A stretch of 64,000 nucleotides of DNA from Campylobacter vulpis (GTDB taxonomy: Bacteria; Campylobacterota; Campylobacteria; Campylobacterales; Campylobacteraceae): assembly GCF_014217995.1 (NCBI RefSeq), contig NZ_CP041617.1, positions 1,488,001 through 1,552,000 of the forward strand. Reading direction: 5' to 3'. Of the stretch, positions 45,826 to 58,013 are shown one piece after another. Within the stretch, counting starts at the first letter, position 1. Every line of letters begins with the position of its first letter. Position numbers and translations under genes: made by a program. The notes under the pieces were generated by a model. The model ran no database searches. It saw nothing but the letters and a program-made list of their open reading frames with translations, and was not told the origin of the DNA.

Positions 45826-47015
45826 ATGAAGAGTGAAATTATCTCCATTAAAGATATAGATTTAGCTAAAAAAAAGGTTTTTATAAGATGTGATTTTAAT
45901 GTCCCTCAAGATGATTTTTTAAATATCACTGATGATAGACGCATAAGATCAGCTATCCCTACCATACGCTACTGCCTTGATAATGGTTGCAGTGTGATTT
46001 TAGCTTCGCACTTAGGACGCCCAAAAGAAATCAGCACAAAATACTCCCTAGAACCTGTGGCAAAAAGACTTTCAAGGCTTATGAGTAAAGAAGTGCTTTT
46101 AGCTAAAGATGTCGTGGGTGAAGACGCGAAAAAAAAGGCACAAAATTTAGGAGCAAGTGAAATTTTGATGCTTGAAAATTTACGCTTTGAAAAGGGCGAA
46201 ACGAAAAACGATGAAAATTTAGCCAAAGAACTTGCCTCTATGGCGGAAATTTATATTAACGATGCCTTTGGAGTATGTCATAGAGCGCATGCAAGTGTAG
46301 AGGCGATTACAAGATTTTTTGATGTCAAAGCGGCGGGTTTTTTACTTCAAAAAGAGATTAAATTTGCCGACAATCTTTTACGCCACCCCGCTCGTCCTTT
46401 TGTCGCTGTCGTGGGAGGCTCAAAGGTAAGCGGAAAGCTTCAAGCCCTTATCAATCTCTTACCAAAAGTCGATAAACTCATCATAGGTGGAGGTATGGCT
46501 TTCACTTTTTTAAAGGCTTTGGGCTATGATATAGGAAATTCGCTTTTAGAAGAAGAATTACTCGAAGATGCAAGAGCAATTATGAAAAGAGGTAGAGAAT
46601 TAGGTGTGAAAATTTACCTCCCTGTCGATGTAGCTGTGGCAAGGACTTGTTCAAGCGAATCTTTTATGTCCTATGTCCCAACGCAAGAAATTCCCAGTGG
46701 TTTTATGGGACTTGACATAGGACCTGCTAGTGGGAAGCTTTTTAGAGAAGCTTTAGCCGATGCACAAACGATTTGGTGGAATGGACCTATGGGCGTTTTT
46801 GAGATAGAAAAATTTGCTAAAGGTTCTTTAAAAATGGCACATTTCATAGGCGATAGCCACGCTACGACCATCATAGGAGGAGGCGATACGGCTGATGTTG
46901 TTGCAAGAAGTGGCGAGGCTGATGAGATGACTTTCATCTCCACAGGAGGTGGGGCAAGTTTAGAACTAATCGAGGGCAAAGAACTTCCGGGTGTGAAACC
47001 TTTGCGAGGCGAGTG

Positions 47016-47016
<1 letters not shown>
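45826..47016 (+). CDS. pgk: Phosphoglycerate kinase
   Basis: A 396-residue kinase: [48 protein letters not shown] and the C-terminal [16 protein letters not shown]. One nt after gapA. Confidence 0.96.
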
Positions 47017-50114
<3,098 letters not shown>

Positions 50115-50123
<9 letters not shown>

Positions 50124-52133
50124 CATTTTGCTAAGATGTAGCCCTATAAAAGCCACAATATAAGCACTTATACAAGTAAATAAGAAAAGATAAAGCGTGT
50201 ATTTGAGTTTGCCGCTTTCTTTTGTAAAAACTATGGTTGCTGCAAAGCAAGGATTATAAATCATCACAAACAAAATATACGCAACAGCTGTGCTAAAAGG
50301 GATAGTAGAAGCGAGAGTTTGCCTTAAATTCTCATCATTTTCATCTAAATCCTCACCCAAAGAATAAAGCACCCCAAGCGTTGAAATCATCACTTCCTTA
50401 GCCGCTAAACCACTTAGCAAAGAAACGCTTAATTTCCAATCAAGCTCCAAAGGCGTAAAAATAGGTTCAATAGTCTTACCAAACTGCCCTAAATAGCTAT
50501 TTTCGACCTGTAATTCTGCGGCTTTTTTCTCATCTTCTGGAGCATTTGTTTGAATAGGAAAATTACTTGCAAACCATATTAAAATAGAGGCTAACAATAT
50601 AAAAGTGCCCGCTTTTTTAAGATACATTTTAGCTTTATTAAAAGACATTTGCCATACCAAATTCCAATTTGGCATACGATATTTTGGCATTTCCATAACA
50701 AAAGGCTCATCAATGCCCCTAAAAGCAGTCATTTTTAAAAATTTAGCCGCTAAAAGTCCCAAAAAAGCACCTAAAATATAAATTCCAAATAAATAATTTC
50801 CCGCTTGCTCACCCCCAAAAAAAGCACCGATAAAAAGCACATAAACAGGTAACCTAGCTCCACAACTCATAAAATTAATCACAAAAAGCGTAAGAAGTCT
50901 ATCTCTTTTATTTTTAAGCGTTCTTGTCGCCATAAAAGCAGGAACAGAGCAACCAAAACCGGTAATAAGTGGGATAAAACTTTTTCCGTGTAAGCCAAAT
51001 TTATACAAAATTCCATCAAGCAAAAACGCTACACGCGACATATAGCCCGTAGTTTCTAAAAGAGCAATGCCGAAAAATAAAATCAAAATATTAGGTAAAA
51101 ATAAAATCACAGCCCCCACACCGCCTATAATCCCATCAGCTAAAACAGAGGCTAAAAGCTCATTAGAGATATGCTCTTTGCATAAATCTCCAAGTGCTCC
51201 AAAGCTCATTTCTATATAATCCATAGGAATAGCACCAAGCGTAAAAGTAAGCTGAAAAAGCACCCACATTAAAAACAAAAAGATTGGCACTCCAAAATAT
51301 TTATTAATCAAAAGAGCATCAAGACTTTTTGTGATGTTGCTTGAGGTAGGCTCTTGCTTTGAAATTTGCTGAGAAAGTCCTGCACTAAAGGCGAGCAAAT
51401 CCTCCTTAAAAATTTCATCAATACTTTGACTTTGATAACGCTCAAAAAGCCTATTTTGCGAATTTTTTACCGATTCTTGACAGGCAGTATTTTGAATTTT
51501 ATTTTGAAGTAAAGAGATGGCATAAATTTTCATATTTTCATAAGGATTTTCTAAATCTATTTGTTTTATATGTTGGCAAATTTGTTCAATTTCCGCTTCC
51601 AACTGCTCACTATAAACTCTTATGAAAGGAGTGAAAGGAGCTTCATATGTTTGTATAATGAGGTCTAAAAGAGTGTTTAAATTTTCTTTTGTCTTAGAAG
51701 AAACGCTAATGCTAGGTGTTTTAATCAAATCTTCAAGCTTCTTTACATCGATACTAAATCCCTCTTTTTTAGCTTCATCACTCATATTAAGTGCTAGAAT
51801 CATCTTTTTTTGACATTCTAAAAGCTGAGTGCTTAAGATAAGATTGCGTTCCAAATTTGTGGAGTCAAGTATATTAATGATAAGATCGTAATTTTGCGTC
51901 TTGATATAATTTTGAGTTATTTTCTCTTCTTCAGAATAGCCATCAAGTGCATAAGTCCCGGGTAAATCAACAAATTCAAGCATATAATTTTTATAAACAA
52001 TTTTCGCACTTGCCTTCTCCACCGTAACTCCCGGAAAATTTCCTACCTTTAAATTTGATTTGCAAAGTGCATTTATAAGAGAACTTTTTCCAACATTTGG
52101 CTGACCAACCAAGATGATATTGATTTTTTGCAT
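50115..52133 (-). CDS. feoB: Ferrous iron transporter FeoB
   Basis: A 672-residue protein. The N-terminal G domain has LVGQPNVGKSSLINALC, GNFPGVTVEKAS, DLPGTYALDGYSEEE and NMSDEAKKEG; the C-terminal half has about nine membrane segments with two GATE-like regions (FGCSVPAFMATR, LLSGLAAKEVMISTLGVLYS). Main Fe(II) importer. It begins one base after the feoA stop and overlaps the convergent hydA2 end by 9 nt. Confidence 0.95.
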
Positions 52134-52358
52134 TTAAATTCTTTCTATTTTTATAACTTTAGCTTCATTAGCTCTTAATATCACGCAGGAATTTTCAAGC
52201 TCAACTAAAATTGTCGCTTTTTTTAAGGAGGAATTGAGTTTTTTGACTTTTTTATTTTTTAAAAAACCGAAATTTAAAAGCCTATTTTTAAGCTCTAATG
52301 GAGCTTCAAAACCTATTATCAAAGCACTTTCTCCATCTTTTAAAGAATCCAAAGTCAT
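52134..52358 (-). CDS. feoA: Ferrous iron transport accessory protein FeoA
   Basis: A 74-residue SH3-like protein (MTLDSLKDGESALIIGFEAP, then NRLLNFGFLKNKKVK). Works with FeoB, in one operon with it. The stretch 52359-52460 to the next promoter holds nothing recognisable. Confidence 0.88.
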   Translation of the reverse strand: MTLDSLKDGESALIIGFEAPLELKNRLLNFGFLKNKKVKKLNSSLKKATILVELENSCVILRANEAKVIKIERI

Positions 52359-52462
52359 AAAATCTCCTTAAAAAATACTGAAAGCGTATTATATTCTTTT
52401 TAAAATAAATTTGAGTTTAATTATCAAAATATAAAGTGCAATAGCCTCTCCTCCGCCAAAAC

Positions 52463-52491
52463 TTGACATAGTGTTAAATTTTTGATAGAAT
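52463..52491 (+). promoter_or_regulatory. Sigma70 promoter of the five-tRNA cluster
   Basis: TTGACA (52463-52468), 17 nt, TAGAAT (52486-52491), 16 nt before tRNA-Pro. A full -35/-10 pair is unusual in Campylobacter and fits a strong stable-RNA promoter. Confidence 0.75.
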
Positions 52492-52507
52492 AACGACTTT
52501 AATTTTA

Positions 52508-52585
52508 CGGGGTGTAGCGCAGTCTGGTTAGCGCACCTGGTTTGGGACCAGGGGGCCGAAAGTTCGAATCTTTTCACCCCGACCA
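52508..52585 (+). tRNA. tRNA-Pro (TGG)
   Basis: A 78-nt tRNA with encoded CCA; acceptor CGGGGTG pairs with CACCCCG, anticodon loop TTTGGGA gives TGG. Confidence 0.95.
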
Positions 52586-52605
52586 TCTTTATAATTTATA
52601 AAAAT

Positions 52606-52683
52606 GGTGAGTGTAGCTCAGTCGGTTAGAGCATCAGATTGTGGTCCTGAGGGTCGTGGGTTCGATTCCCATCACTCACCCCA
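52606..52683 (+). tRNA. tRNA-His (GTG)
   Basis: A 78-nt tRNA including the extra G at position -1 paired with C73; acceptor GTGAGTG pairs with CACTCAC; anticodon GTG. Confidence 0.95.
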
Positions 52684-52686
52684 TCA

Positions 52687-52763
52687 GCGTCCGTAGCTCA
52701 ATTGGATAGAGCGACAGACTTCGGATCTGTAGGTTATGGGTTCGATTCCTATCGGGCGCACCA
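52687..52763 (+). tRNA. tRNA-Arg (TCG)
   Basis: A 77-nt tRNA with encoded CCA; acceptor GCGTCCG pairs with CGGGCGC; anticodon loop CTTCGGA gives TCG. Confidence 0.93.
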
Positions 52764-52773
52764 CCTTAGATAT

Positions 52774-52850
52774 GCGTTCATAGCTCAGCTGGATAGAGCA
52801 ACGGCCTTCTAAGCCGTAGGTCAGAGGTTCGAATCCTCTTGAGCGTACCA
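52774..52850 (+). tRNA. tRNA-Arg (TCT)
   Basis: A 77-nt tRNA with encoded CCA; acceptor GCGTTCA pairs with TGAGCGT (terminal G-U); anticodon loop CTTCTAA gives TCT. Confidence 0.93.
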
Positions 52851-52855
52851 CTTTT

Positions 52856-52940
52856 GCGGATGTGGTGAAATTGGCAGACACGCCAGACTTAGGATCTGGT
52901 GCAGCAATGCGTGAAGGTTCAAGTCCTTTCATCCGCACCA
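52856..52940 (+). tRNA. tRNA-Leu (TAG)
   Basis: An 85-nt class II tRNA with long variable arm and encoded CCA; acceptor GCGGATG pairs with CATCCGC; anticodon loop CTTAGGA gives TAG. Confidence 0.95.
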
Positions 52941-53131
52941 CGCTACTTAATACTTAAATATCTAAATCTTACCTCTTAAACTTTTAGAGATTTATTTAAC
53001 ATTTTCTCCTTTGATTTAAAATATAATAAGATTATAGAACACACTCACAACGGCTTCTGTCGCCTATTAATTAAGACTTATTTTATACTATTTGTTATAC
53101 AATTAACGCATTTTATTTTTAGGATTTATCG

Positions 53132-55840
53132 ATGAAAAAAGTTATAAAAGCTCTATTTTTAAGTATTATTTTTTTATTTTATGGTTGTGGGGGGGGGGGG
53201 GGTGGCTCGGTAGGCACAGCCTTAAAGCCACCTTCACTTCGCCCTCCCCAAGTAGCACCAACTGCTTTTTCAAAAGCTCATCAACCAACGCAATTTAGCA
53301 GTGTTCAAACATCACAAACAGACAATTACAACGATGAAAATAAAATTTCTCACATCGGTATAGCTGATGGAGTTTTTGCCACGTATGACAAAACTGAGGC
53401 TAAAAATATGACGATGACTAATCAAGTCATTGCAAATACCACAGGTGCTGAGGGACACGGCTCAAAAGTAGCTTCCGTAGTCGCTAAATATAATAATACC
53501 TCAAAGCTTTTTGGCTATGATGCGGGTAAAGCAGATAGCACTAGCCTTAATGTGAGCGAATTAATTTATATTACTCTTGAAAGGCAAGGAACAAAAATTT
53601 ATAATAATTCTTTTGGCACAAACCCAACTTCTAACTTGAGTCAAATTAATTACACATTTTATGATAATCTAGTTAAAAGAGTGAAAGAGCAAGATAATAT
53701 CTTCGTATGGGCAGCAGGAAATGAAAAGCAAGAAATGGCAAGTGATCAAAGCTCCCTCCCCATAAAACACAATGAAGCTAAGAAAGGCTGGATAGCTGTA
53801 ACAAGTCTTAATCAAAATAATCAATTTGATAACACTTATGCAAATAAAATAGGCGAAAGAGCGAAAAACTGGGGTATAGCTGCACAAGGAACACATACTT
53901 TTCAACAAGGAAATGGCTCTGGAACCTCCTTTGCCGCTCCGGTGGTAACAGCAGCAGTGGCTAAAGTGTGGGAGCAATATCCGTGGATGGATAATCACTT
54001 GGTCGTTCAAACCATACTTAGCACGGCTGATAAAGAAAACTCAAGCGACCCTACCGAAGAACCAAACGCTACCATAGGCTGGGGCAAGCTTAATGTTAAT
54101 CGAGCCTTAAAAGGACCGGCGCGTTTTGACAAAAAACTTCTTTTAGATAATAAAGAAATGGTAGAGGTTCATTTAGATTACAGAAATTATACTGATCAAA
54201 ATAAGCTGACTTGGAGTAATGACATCAAAGGCGATGCAGGACTTCATAAAAAAGGCACAGGGACGCTTATCTTAAGCGGAAATAATAGCTACACAGGAGA
54301 GACAAAAATAGAAAATGGTGTCTTAAAGCTCACAAATGGGGGCATTACAGGTAATAAAATCAATATCCAAACACAAGGCACACTCACCGCCGCTAGTTCA
54401 AGCAATATGATAAACGCAAAAACCATTGATAATCAAGGCGGAATTTTTGAAATCACAGGCAAAGGTGCTAAAATCGAAAACTATCAGGGAAGCTCACAGG
54501 CTAAAATCATCATCGATTTAACAAGTAAATTAGAAGCCTCAAATAAAATAGATATGAAAGATAGTATCCTCATCACTAACGCAACGCAAACAAACAACAT
54601 AGTCTCCACATATCAAAACAGCTATCACACGCTTATAAGTGCCAATGAAATCGCTAATTTTAACGGCAATTATCAAATCACTTCAGAAAGCAATGCTTTC
54701 ATCAACATCAAAGAAGCGCTTTACAATAATAAAGAATTCAAGGTATCCTACACCAGAAACAGCGCAACTAGTGTGGTAAAAGCCCTAAATTACAATGATG
54801 AAAGAACCTTAAAAACGGCGGATAATTTTGAAAATCTTTTAAAGAGTTTAGAAGATGACAAGGAACAAAGCCCTATTTATGAAGCATCTTTGAGTGTGCT
54901 TAATGCTAATGTGAATTCTTTAAATCGCATTATCGACTCGCTCACAGGTGAAATTCACGCGACAAATAATCACTTCCTAGCCAAGCAAAACGAACTCTTA
55001 GCCTATAAAACCGCCCAAAGAATCAATTATCTAAGAAGACAAGATAACAGCGGAATTTACGCCCTTGCTTTACATAGTAAATTTGACATTTCAAGCGATG
55101 TTTATGCGGGAGGTAATGCTAAACTTAATTCCGTGCTGATAGGGCACGATCATCATTTTGATGATTTGATGCTAGGCTTTAATATCCTCGATGCGAAAAC
55201 AACAGCAAAATTTGACAAAATAGCAGGAGAAAGCGAGATAAAAAATCACTATTTTAATCTTTATGGAAGTTATGAATTTGATGATTTTTATTTAGCGAGT
55301 GCTTTGGGACTTGGCTTTGTGAAAAATAAAACTCAAAGAATTGTCAATAATATCCCATCTCATAGTCAGCACAATGATAAACTTTATAATTTTTACTTAG
55401 AAGCGGGGAAGGATTTCTCTCATCATAGTGCGATTTTTACGCCTTTTGTTGCGTTTGCTAATGAAAATATTGTAAGGGGAAATTTTAGCGAAGAAACGGC
55501 ACTAGGCTTTGAAGCACAGGAAAAAAATTATCATTTATATAAGGCTATTGCTGGGCTTAGGACTTCTTTATTGTTAAGCAATATAGAGCTTGAGAGCGAG
55601 TTGCGTCATAGCTATGCTTTAAATCCTAGCGATTTTGGTTTTGATGCAGCATGGAAAAACGGCGCTAAGGCTTACATCAAAGGCGCGAAACAAAATAAGC
55701 ATTTAACTTATGCAAATTTTAGCACGATTTATCATCTTTCTCCGCGCGTTAAACTTGACGCACAATATGACTTATCTTTAGAAAATCTTAAGCAAAATAA
55801 AGTTCATATCTTTAGCTTAGGTTTGCGTTATGCTTACTAA
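53132..55840 (+). CDS. Phase-variable lipidated subtilase (S8) autotransporter, ON
   Basis: A 902-residue protein. The signal ends in a lipobox (FLFYGC, Cys19), and the 14-G tract directly after encodes the following glycines. The S8 protease domain has Asp79 (GIADG), His109 (EGHGSKVASVVA), Asn197 (AAGNE) and Ser266 (NGSGTSFAAPVV). A passenger repeat (KKGTGTLILSGNNSYTGETK) near residue 375 is the autotransporter-associated strand. The last 270 residues form the beta-barrel, ending FSLGLRYAY. The whole layout (lipidated, S8, slippery tract) is that of neisserial NalP, which cleaves other surface proteins. In the present sequence the frame is intact. Confidence 0.9.
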   Translation: MKKVIKALFLSIIFLFYGCGGGGGGSVGTALKPPSLRPPQVAPTAFSKAHQPTQFSSVQTSQTDNYNDENKISHIGIADGVFATYDKTEAKNMTMTNQVIANTTGAEGHGSKVASVVAKYNNTSKLFGYDAGKADSTSLNVSELIYITLERQGTKIYNNSFGTNPTSNLSQINYTFYDNLVKRVKEQDNIFVWAAGNEKQEMASDQSSLPIKHNEAKKGWIAVTSLNQNNQFDNTYANKIGERAKNWGIAAQGTHTFQQGNGSGTSFAAPVVTAAVAKVWEQYPWMDNHLVVQTILSTADKENSSDPTEEPNATIGWGKLNVNRALKGPARFDKKLLLDNKEMVEVHLDYRNYTDQNKLTWSNDIKGDAGLHKKGTGTLILSGNNSYTGETKIENGVLKLTNGGITGNKINIQTQGTLTAASSSNMINAKTIDNQGGIFEITGKGAKIENYQGSSQAKIIIDLTSKLEASNKIDMKDSILITNATQTNNIVSTYQNSYHTLISANEIANFNGNYQITSESNAFINIKEALYNNKEFKVSYTRNSATSVVKALNYNDERTLKTADNFENLLKSLEDDKEQSPIYEASLSVLNANVNSLNRIIDSLTGEIHATNNHFLAKQNELLAYKTAQRINYLRRQDNSGIYALALHSKFDISSDVYAGGNAKLNSVLIGHDHHFDDLMLGFNILDAKTTAKFDKIAGESEIKNHYFNLYGSYEFDDFYLASALGLGFVKNKTQRIVNNIPSHSQHNDKLYNFYLEAGKDFSHHSAIFTPFVAFANENIVRGNFSEETALGFEAQEKNYHLYKAIAGLRTSLLLSNIELESELRHSYALNPSDFGFDAAWKNGAKAYIKGAKQNKHLTYANFSTIYHLSPRVKLDAQYDLSLENLKQNKVHIFSLGLRYAY
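53189..53202 (+). repeat. Poly-G tract (14 G), phase-variation site
   Basis: Fourteen consecutive G immediately after the lipobox Cys codon of the autotransporter. Any change not divisible by three stops the protein after the signal peptide. Confidence 0.92.
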
Positions 55841-55874
55841 TCTACCCTCACGGCAAATTGTCGTAAGGTGTAGA
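55841..55874 (+). terminator. Probable hairpin terminator of the autotransporter gene
   Basis: TCTACC and ACGGCA pair with TGTCGT and GGTGTAGA (one wobble, small internal loop) just after the stop; the following TTGATT is a weak T stretch, so efficiency is uncertain. Confidence 0.5.
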
Positions 55875-55915
55875 TTGATTAAAAAAAAACTAATATAATA
55901 TCTCATTAATTTATT

Positions 55916-56707
55916 ATGAAAGAAAAAATTATGGAAGCTTTATTTACGACAGAAATTGTTAAATTTAAGGGCGATGAGCGTTTAGTTTGCGAAGATACTT
56001 TAGTGCGTGAAATTAAGCTTGAAATTTTTGTCAATGAAACTAAAATCGGTGCTTTAATGGCGACTCCCATTGATGAGAAAGCTTTGGCTGTGGGCTACTT
56101 GATGAGCGAAAATATCATCGCCAGCGTAAAGGACATTAAAAGCATAGAACAAGATGATATGAGTGTAAGGATAGAAGCTAAAATCGATGAGGCAAATTTA
56201 GCCAAACTTAATGCTGAGGGCGTAGTGATAAGCGGTTGTGGTAGAGCACACACAGCAAACATTGACCCAGAAGCCATCAAAGCAAGTCAAATTACTTCCA
56301 AAATCAAATTTAACAAAAATCAAATTCTCAAACAGATGAGTGAATTTTACACTCAATGCGAACTTTACGAAAAAACAGGCTGTGTGCATACGGCAAAGCT
56401 TTTTGTCGATGAAAATACCTTTTTCATCGGTGAGGACATCGCCCAGCATAATACCATAGATAAAGCACTAGGGAAAGCAAGACTTGCGGGGGTAAATTTG
56501 CAAGATTGCTTTTTAATGGTTAGTGGGAGATTAAGCTCTGAAATGGTCGCTAAAGCCGTTATGCATAAAATCCCCGTCCTCATCTCACGCACCGCACCTA
56601 CTTGTCTTGGCGTAATGATAGCGAGGAAATTTAATCTTACACTTTGTGGCTTTGCAAGGGGAGATAAAATCAACATTTACAGCGGAGAAGAAAGAATCGA
56701 TGTGTGA
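55916..56707 (+). CDS. fdhD: Formate dehydrogenase sulfurtransferase FdhD
   Basis: A 263-residue protein (a start at the second Met, 55931, giving MEALFTTEIVKFKGDE, is about as likely). ALMATPIDEKALAVGYLMSE, VISGCGRAHTANID and CLMVSGRLSSEMVAKAVMHK identify FdhD. It transfers sulfur from a cysteine desulfurase to the Mo cofactor of FdhA. The redox loop shows a single Cys (GCGRAH) where many FdhD have C-x-x-C. It overlaps the modE-like gene by 8 nt. Confidence 0.88.
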   Translation: MKEKIMEALFTTEIVKFKGDERLVCEDTLVREIKLEIFVNETKIGALMATPIDEKALAVGYLMSENIIASVKDIKSIEQDDMSVRIEAKIDEANLAKLNAEGVVISGCGRAHTANIDPEAIKASQITSKIKFNKNQILKQMSEFYTQCELYEKTGCVHTAKLFVDENTFFIGEDIAQHNTIDKALGKARLAGVNLQDCFLMVSGRLSSEMVAKAVMHKIPVLISRTAPTCLGVMIARKFNLTLCGFARGDKINIYSGEERIDV

Positions 56708-57431
56708 AATTGTCGCTTATATGAAAGAACTTTTAAATAGTAATGAAAAATTAGACTGCGGAACCGCTTTTAAAATTGCTAAAAAATTTAATAAAGAGGT
56801 CGAGGAAATCGGTAAAATCGCTAATGAAAATGGAATTCGCATTGATAACTGTGAGCTTGGGCAATTTGGACATTTAGACTTTGAAAAGGGTAAAATTCAA
56901 ACTCTAAAAGCTCTTGAGCCTTTTTTGGACGAGAGAAAACGCATTTTTTGCAAAGACGCTAGAGAGGTAGCAAAACAAGGCTTTGGGCTTAAAAATGTGC
57001 GTTCAAGCCTTAAAGCTTATAAAATTGATGTAAAATACTGCAAACTAGGCTGTTTTAAGGAAAAAAGAGGTAAAAAATTTGTCGTTAAAACCAAGACTTG
57101 GATAGAAAATGCAGAAGGAGACTTGCTTTTTGGTAAAGGAAAAACCGAGCTTTTAGAACTCATCGCACAAACGGGAAGCTTACTTCACGCTTCAAAGCTT
57201 ATGGGGATAAATTATAAGAAAGCTTGGACGCATTTGCAAACTCTACAACTTAATTCTCAAGAAACACTAGTAAGTTCAAGACAGGGTCGCTCAAGCAAAT
57301 CGGGAACAAAACTTACACCCAGAGCCTTAGAGCTAATGCAAAATTATACAACCTTACAAAAAGACATTGAAGAATATGCTAATAAACGCTTTAAAGAGCT
57401 ATTTTTCAAAGAAAATGATAATAAAAAGTGA
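56700..57431 (+). CDS. modE: ModE-like molybdate-responsive regulator
   Basis: A 243-residue protein; ATG at 56700 overlaps the fdhD stop and a longer frame inside fdhD is rejected. The winged helix of ModE is in the C-terminal half: LIAQTGSLLHASKLMGINYK, KAWTHLQTLQ, SSRQGRSSKSGTKLTPRALE. The N-terminal 120 residues have two copies of a helical unit (IAKKFNKEVEEIGKIANENG, KLGCF/ELGQFGHLDF-type segments), not the usual molybdate-binding domain at the C-terminus. Probably controls molybdate or tungstate uptake and formate dehydrogenase. Confidence 0.78.
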   Translation: MCEIVAYMKELLNSNEKLDCGTAFKIAKKFNKEVEEIGKIANENGIRIDNCELGQFGHLDFEKGKIQTLKALEPFLDERKRIFCKDAREVAKQGFGLKNVRSSLKAYKIDVKYCKLGCFKEKRGKKFVVKTKTWIENAEGDLLFGKGKTELLELIAQTGSLLHASKLMGINYKKAWTHLQTLQLNSQETLVSSRQGRSSKSGTKLTPRALELMQNYTTLQKDIEEYANKRFKELFFKENDNKK

Positions 57432-57442
57432 AAGGAGTAAGC

Positions 57443-58009
57443 TTGAAAATTGATTGTCGCAATTTAGACTGCCCTGCCCCTGTGGTGGAGACAAAAAAGG
57501 CTTTAGAAAAGCTTAAAAATGGAGAAGAATTAGAAATAATTTTAAATTCTAGCATAGCAAAGGACAATGTTTTAAAATTCCTAAAAGCGTTAAATCCCAC
57601 TTGCGAAGAAAGGGGCGAGGAATTTTATATAAGGGTGCAAAAAAGTGCTTGTAAGGTAAATTCCAATGAGGAAATTAACGCTAACATTTTATTTTTAAAA
57701 AGCGATAAGGTGGGCGAGGGGGAGCTTGGGGAAAATTTATTGCTTGGCTTTTTATCCACACTAAAGAGCTTAGAAAATCGCCCTAGTAAAATCATCTGTG
57801 TCAATGATAGCGTTTTAATCAACACGGATAAAAATCACAAAGCTCACGAAGCTATGCTTGAACTTGAAAAATTAGGAGTGGAAATTATAAGCTGTGGGGC
57901 GTGTTTGGAATTTTTTGGCAAAACTAAAGAACTTAAAATCGGTAGCATAGGCAATGCTTATGGCATTTTAAATGAGCTTTTTGGAAAAGCAAAAATTATC
58001 ACTTTATGA
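57443..58009 (+). CDS. yedF: Selenium metabolism protein YedF
   Basis: A 188-residue two-domain protein: TusA-like N-terminal domain (IDCRNLDCPAPVVETKKALE) and a DsrE-like C-terminal domain with ISCGACLEFFG. Such fusions sit next to selD in many selenium users. I choose TTG at 57443, 5 nt after GGAG, over the GTG at 57428 that would precede the ribosome site. It ends 4 nt before the selD ATG. Confidence 0.85.
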   Translation: MKIDCRNLDCPAPVVETKKALEKLKNGEELEIILNSSIAKDNVLKFLKALNPTCEERGEEFYIRVQKSACKVNSNEEINANILFLKSDKVGEGELGENLLLGFLSTLKSLENRPSKIICVNDSVLINTDKNHKAHEAMLELEKLGVEIISCGACLEFFGKTKELKIGSIGNAYGILNELFGKAKIITL

Positions 58010-58013
58010 GAAA

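Noticed and set aside
52684-52941. An 85-codon open frame on the minus strand
   Set aside because: It lies entirely over three tRNA genes and its repeats are tRNA T-arm sequence.
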